From Domibacillus indicus (GTDB lineage: Bacteria > Bacillota > Bacilli > Bacillales > Domibacillaceae): a DNA stretch of 64,000 nt. Numbering within the stretch: position 1 is the stretch's first letter; every line of letters begins with the position of its first letter. This document shows, one piece after another, positions 62,375 through 64,000 of this stretch. A program made the translations under genes and the position numbers. Under the pieces are notes generated by a model. The model did not search any database. It was not told the DNA's origin and was given only the letters and a program-made list of their open reading frames with translations. Location: NCBI RefSeq assembly GCF_023715895.1, contig NZ_JAMBOO010000016.1, positions 30,762 through 94,761 on the forward strand, written 5' to 3'.

Positions 62375-62716
62375 ATGGTAAAGCAACGCAGCGTTGCAAT
62401 TGCAATCATTCTTAGCTTAATTACATGCGGTCTGTACACTTTGTACTGGCAGTACACATTGTCAGAGGATCTTCGTGAACTCAGCCGCGATTACTCCTTG
62501 TCTGGAGGAATGGCCATTCTTTTAGGGCTGATTACGTGTGGACTTTATACGTTATACTGGTACTATAAAATCGGCCGGGCTTTACGCACAGCACAAGAAA
62601 CGAAAGGCGTTTCTTCTTCGGATCAAGGCGTTCTATTTGTCATTCTAGGGGTGTTTGGATTTGGGATTATATCCATGGCAATCGCTCAGGCAGAGATTAA
62701 TAAGCTCGTGGACTAA
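62375..62716 (+). CDS. DUF4234 membrane protein
   Basis: 113 aa with three or four helices. The motif LITCGLYTLYW occurs twice (about residues 14-25 and 49-60), each followed by a charged loop, showing internal duplication of the DUF4234 module. Function unknown. AGAGGA precedes the ATG. It overlaps or abuts the DUF2752 gene and both probably form one unit. Confidence 0.8.
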   Translation: MVKQRSVAIAIILSLITCGLYTLYWQYTLSEDLRELSRDYSLSGGMAILLGLITCGLYTLYWYYKIGRALRTAQETKGVSSSDQGVLFVILGVFGFGIISMAIAQAEINKLVD

Positions 62717-62741
62717 TAGAAAAGCGTGGGAAAGAAAGCTT

Positions 62742-63095
62742 TTGATAGGGGCCACATTTCTTATAGCAGCCCTTATTTACCTTAAAGTTCTTTCTCCAAA
62801 ATGGGGTCTGCATATTCCTTGTTTGTTCCGGGAAGTAACAGGCTTTTACTGCCCCGGCTGCGGTGTTACAAGAGCATCTTTAGCCCTGATTGATGGGAAT
62901 CTGTATCAATCTTTCCGCTATAATATGCTCGTTTATGTCCTGATCCCTTTCTTTGGACTTTATATATACTGGTCTTATAAGGGGAATCGAGTATGGGCTG
63001 AACGCTTAATGATCAGCGCAGCCATTCTGGCACTTTTATTTGGAATCATACGAAACACAGAAATAGGCGCTTTTTTGGCACCTGTATCGCTGTAA
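62742..63095 (+). CDS. DUF2752 small membrane protein
   Basis: 117 aa from TTG 62742 as a best guess; the frame is open back to 62655, inside the DUF4234 gene, and no good start exists there. The family signature CPGCGVTRASLALIDGN is clear, with helices before and after. The conserved Cys pair may be redox-active or metal-binding. Function unknown. A terminator follows the stop. Confidence 0.72.
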   Translation: MIGATFLIAALIYLKVLSPKWGLHIPCLFREVTGFYCPGCGVTRASLALIDGNLYQSFRYNMLVYVLIPFFGLYIYWSYKGNRVWAERLMISAAILALLFGIIRNTEIGAFLAPVSL

Positions 63096-63100
63096 AGCAG

Positions 63101-63129
63101 AAAAAGGACACGGTTTACTGTGTCCTTTT
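63101..63129 (+). terminator. Terminator of the DUF4234-DUF2752 unit
   Basis: AAAAAGGACACGG and CTGTGTCCTTTT arms with a TTTA loop. Confidence 0.88.
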
Positions 63130-63176
63130 CTTGTGCTCTTATCTTGTTTTAGTCATGATTTTATTCATGTGCAATA

Positions 63177-63482
63177 TTAATCCTCAGCCATCAAGAGCAG
63201 TGCATCTTTCCCTTTCATCCCTGCCGCAATGCCGAGCTTTTTCGCTTCATCAGTGACCGATTCCAACGGTGCTTCCAACAATTGTTCAATTGTGGTTACA
63301 CCTAATGCACGGCCTGCAATAATGCCTCTCTCTTTTTTCTTATTCAGTATTTCCACATCTAAAGCTCCGCACATAATATAGCCTTTTTCATTTGTTACAG
63401 CGGAGAAATACGTTTTCGGAAAGTTAATCGTTACGGCGGTAAACTGTTTTCCTTCAATAACTACTGGATACATGTTTATCAT
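63177..63482 (-). CDS. yunC: DUF1805 protein YunC
   Basis: 101 aa from ATG 63482; the longer frame to 63575 is rejected because YunC homologues start here (MxxxxPVVIEGKQFTAVT) and AAGGAG is upstream. Conserved PKTYFSAVTNEKGYIMCGALDVEILNKK and RGIIAGRALGVTTIEQLL. Small beta-rich protein of unknown function found throughout Bacillaceae. Monocistronic. Confidence 0.88.
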   Translation of the reverse strand: MINMYPVVIEGKQFTAVTINFPKTYFSAVTNEKGYIMCGALDVEILNKKKERGIIAGRALGVTTIEQLLEAPLESVTDEAKKLGIAAGMKGKDALLLMAED

Positions 63483-63872
63483 ACATTCCAACACTCCTTC
63501 CTCCCTATAAGGTATAGATAGGAAAGGAATATGTGCAGTGGTTTTGCCTAATATCAAGTTATCCAGTTTTCGCACGCCCTATTTGTTAAAATTTTTCTAG
63601 CTTGTCGGCTCACTAAAGTGGAGCAGCAACAGCAAGAAAGCGAAGACGCGAAAAAAGGTCAGGATGAACAGCAGAACAAGTAAAAAAGAAAATTGCTCAA
63701 TTAAATAAAAACTCAGCCAATAAGCAATAATAAAACTGCCCATCAACGAGGACTTCCCTGCTCTGTTGGGGCAGTTCAATCAAGTTTAAGTCCTGTTAAT
63801 TCTTTAATGTACTTTTTATGGAAATTTCGAAGTTTGGTTATGCATACCTTTGAATTGTAGGATTATACCTGT
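63483..63872. other. Intergenic region with weak ORFs
   Basis: A 60-codon hydrophobic minus-strand ORF (63597-63779, starting MNCPNRAGKSSLMG) has no convincing SD. A plus-strand stretch ends VEQQQQESEDAKK...QNK but lacks a start. Neither is called. Confidence 0.35.
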
Positions 63873-64000
63873 AGTGAACCTCTCCACCTAAATCAAAGAT
63901 TTTGATGGAGCATCCCTTATCTTGAATACAGTACAGCATCAGCGGATTAAGCTTCCTCCGGAAGCCCGAGTGCATGATGGAGACTAATGAACGAAGACAA
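63873..64000 (-). mobile_element. Right end of the decayed TnpB element (copy C), cut by window edge
   Basis: The reverse complement aligns with copy A 37392-37519 over all 128 bases with about eight mismatches, including the final AGGTGGAGAGGTTCACT. The gene body lies beyond the window, so its state is unknown. Confidence 0.85.

Noticed and set aside
63600..63682. Plus-strand Gln-rich frame (VEQQQQESEDAKK) before copy C
   Set aside because: No start codon upstream before a stop; too short to support a gene.
63597..63779. 60-codon hydrophobic ORF on the minus strand
   Set aside because: No convincing start or SD; hydrophobic composition arises from T-rich DNA.

Overview
The window looks like chromosomal DNA of a low-to-moderate GC Firmicute of the family Bacillaceae. 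Ribosome binding sites are strong GGAGG/AAGGAG types, some starts are GTG or TTG, the promoter-proximal operators resemble CcpA and MhqR sites, and many proteins have close Bacillus subtilis counterparts (mhq and frl systems, YesM/YesN, MsmX, DegV, YunC). The genus cannot be fixed from sequence alone. I saw no rRNA, tRNA or CRISPR array.

Layout. 1-6.7 kb: carboxylate module with a CitMHS-type citrate carrier (cut by the window edge), an RraA-like aldolase, a complete tripartite tricarboxylate transporter (tctC-tctB-tctA) and a divergent isopropylmalate/tartrate-type dehydrogenase; cre-like CcpA sites lie in the promoter regions. 6.7-12.3 kb: quinone/catechol detoxification island (three paralogous ring-cleaving VOC dioxygenases, MhqD-like hydrolase, flavin reductase, MarR repressor MhqR, and an mhqN nitroreductase broken by a stop codon), marked by three copies of the MhqR palindrome. 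12.4-13.6 kb: a frameshifted small protein and an MgtC-family protein with a possible leader peptide.

13.9-33.6 kb: carbohydrate locus, almost all on the minus strand: YesM/YesN two-component system, CUT1 ABC importer (binding protein and two permeases), two GH78 rhamnosidase-type enzymes and a cytoplasmic GH3 enzyme, then, across an IS200/IS605-type TnpB element, two Gfo/Idh/MocA dehydrogenases, a sugar isomerase/epimerase and a divergent AraC regulator. The likely job is import of short rhamnose-containing glycosides, intracellular hydrolysis, and oxidation/epimerisation of the sugars.

33.6-40.6 kb: a patchwork of gene relics and IS ends (thiolase tail, IS ends, glucitol-PTS fragment, decayed TnpB element), with an intact SulP transporter, SorC-family regulator, FadR-type GntR regulator and DMT-type exporter. 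40.6-45.5 kb: secreted GH3 beta-glucosidase with a cre site, and a PAS4-GGDEF diguanylate cyclase. 46.5-55 kb: a fructosamine (Amadori product) operon, frlB-frlO-frlN-frlM-frlD-frlC-frlR, with an MsmX-type ATPase beside it and two near-identical operator repeats ahead of frlB. Neither CUT1 importer has its own ATPase, so this ATPase may energise both.

55-64 kb: glutamine amidotransferase, more IS and gene relics (a permease tail, a glycanase-module remnant and a MalG-type permease remnant), an IDEAL-domain protein, DegV, a TrmB regulator next to an unusual ACT-MFS fusion transporter, a DUF4234/DUF2752 pair, YunC, and the end of another copy of the decayed TnpB element at the right edge. The most unusual intact gene is the ACT-MFS fusion; the most coherent regulatory observations are the MhqR operators and the tandem frl operators.
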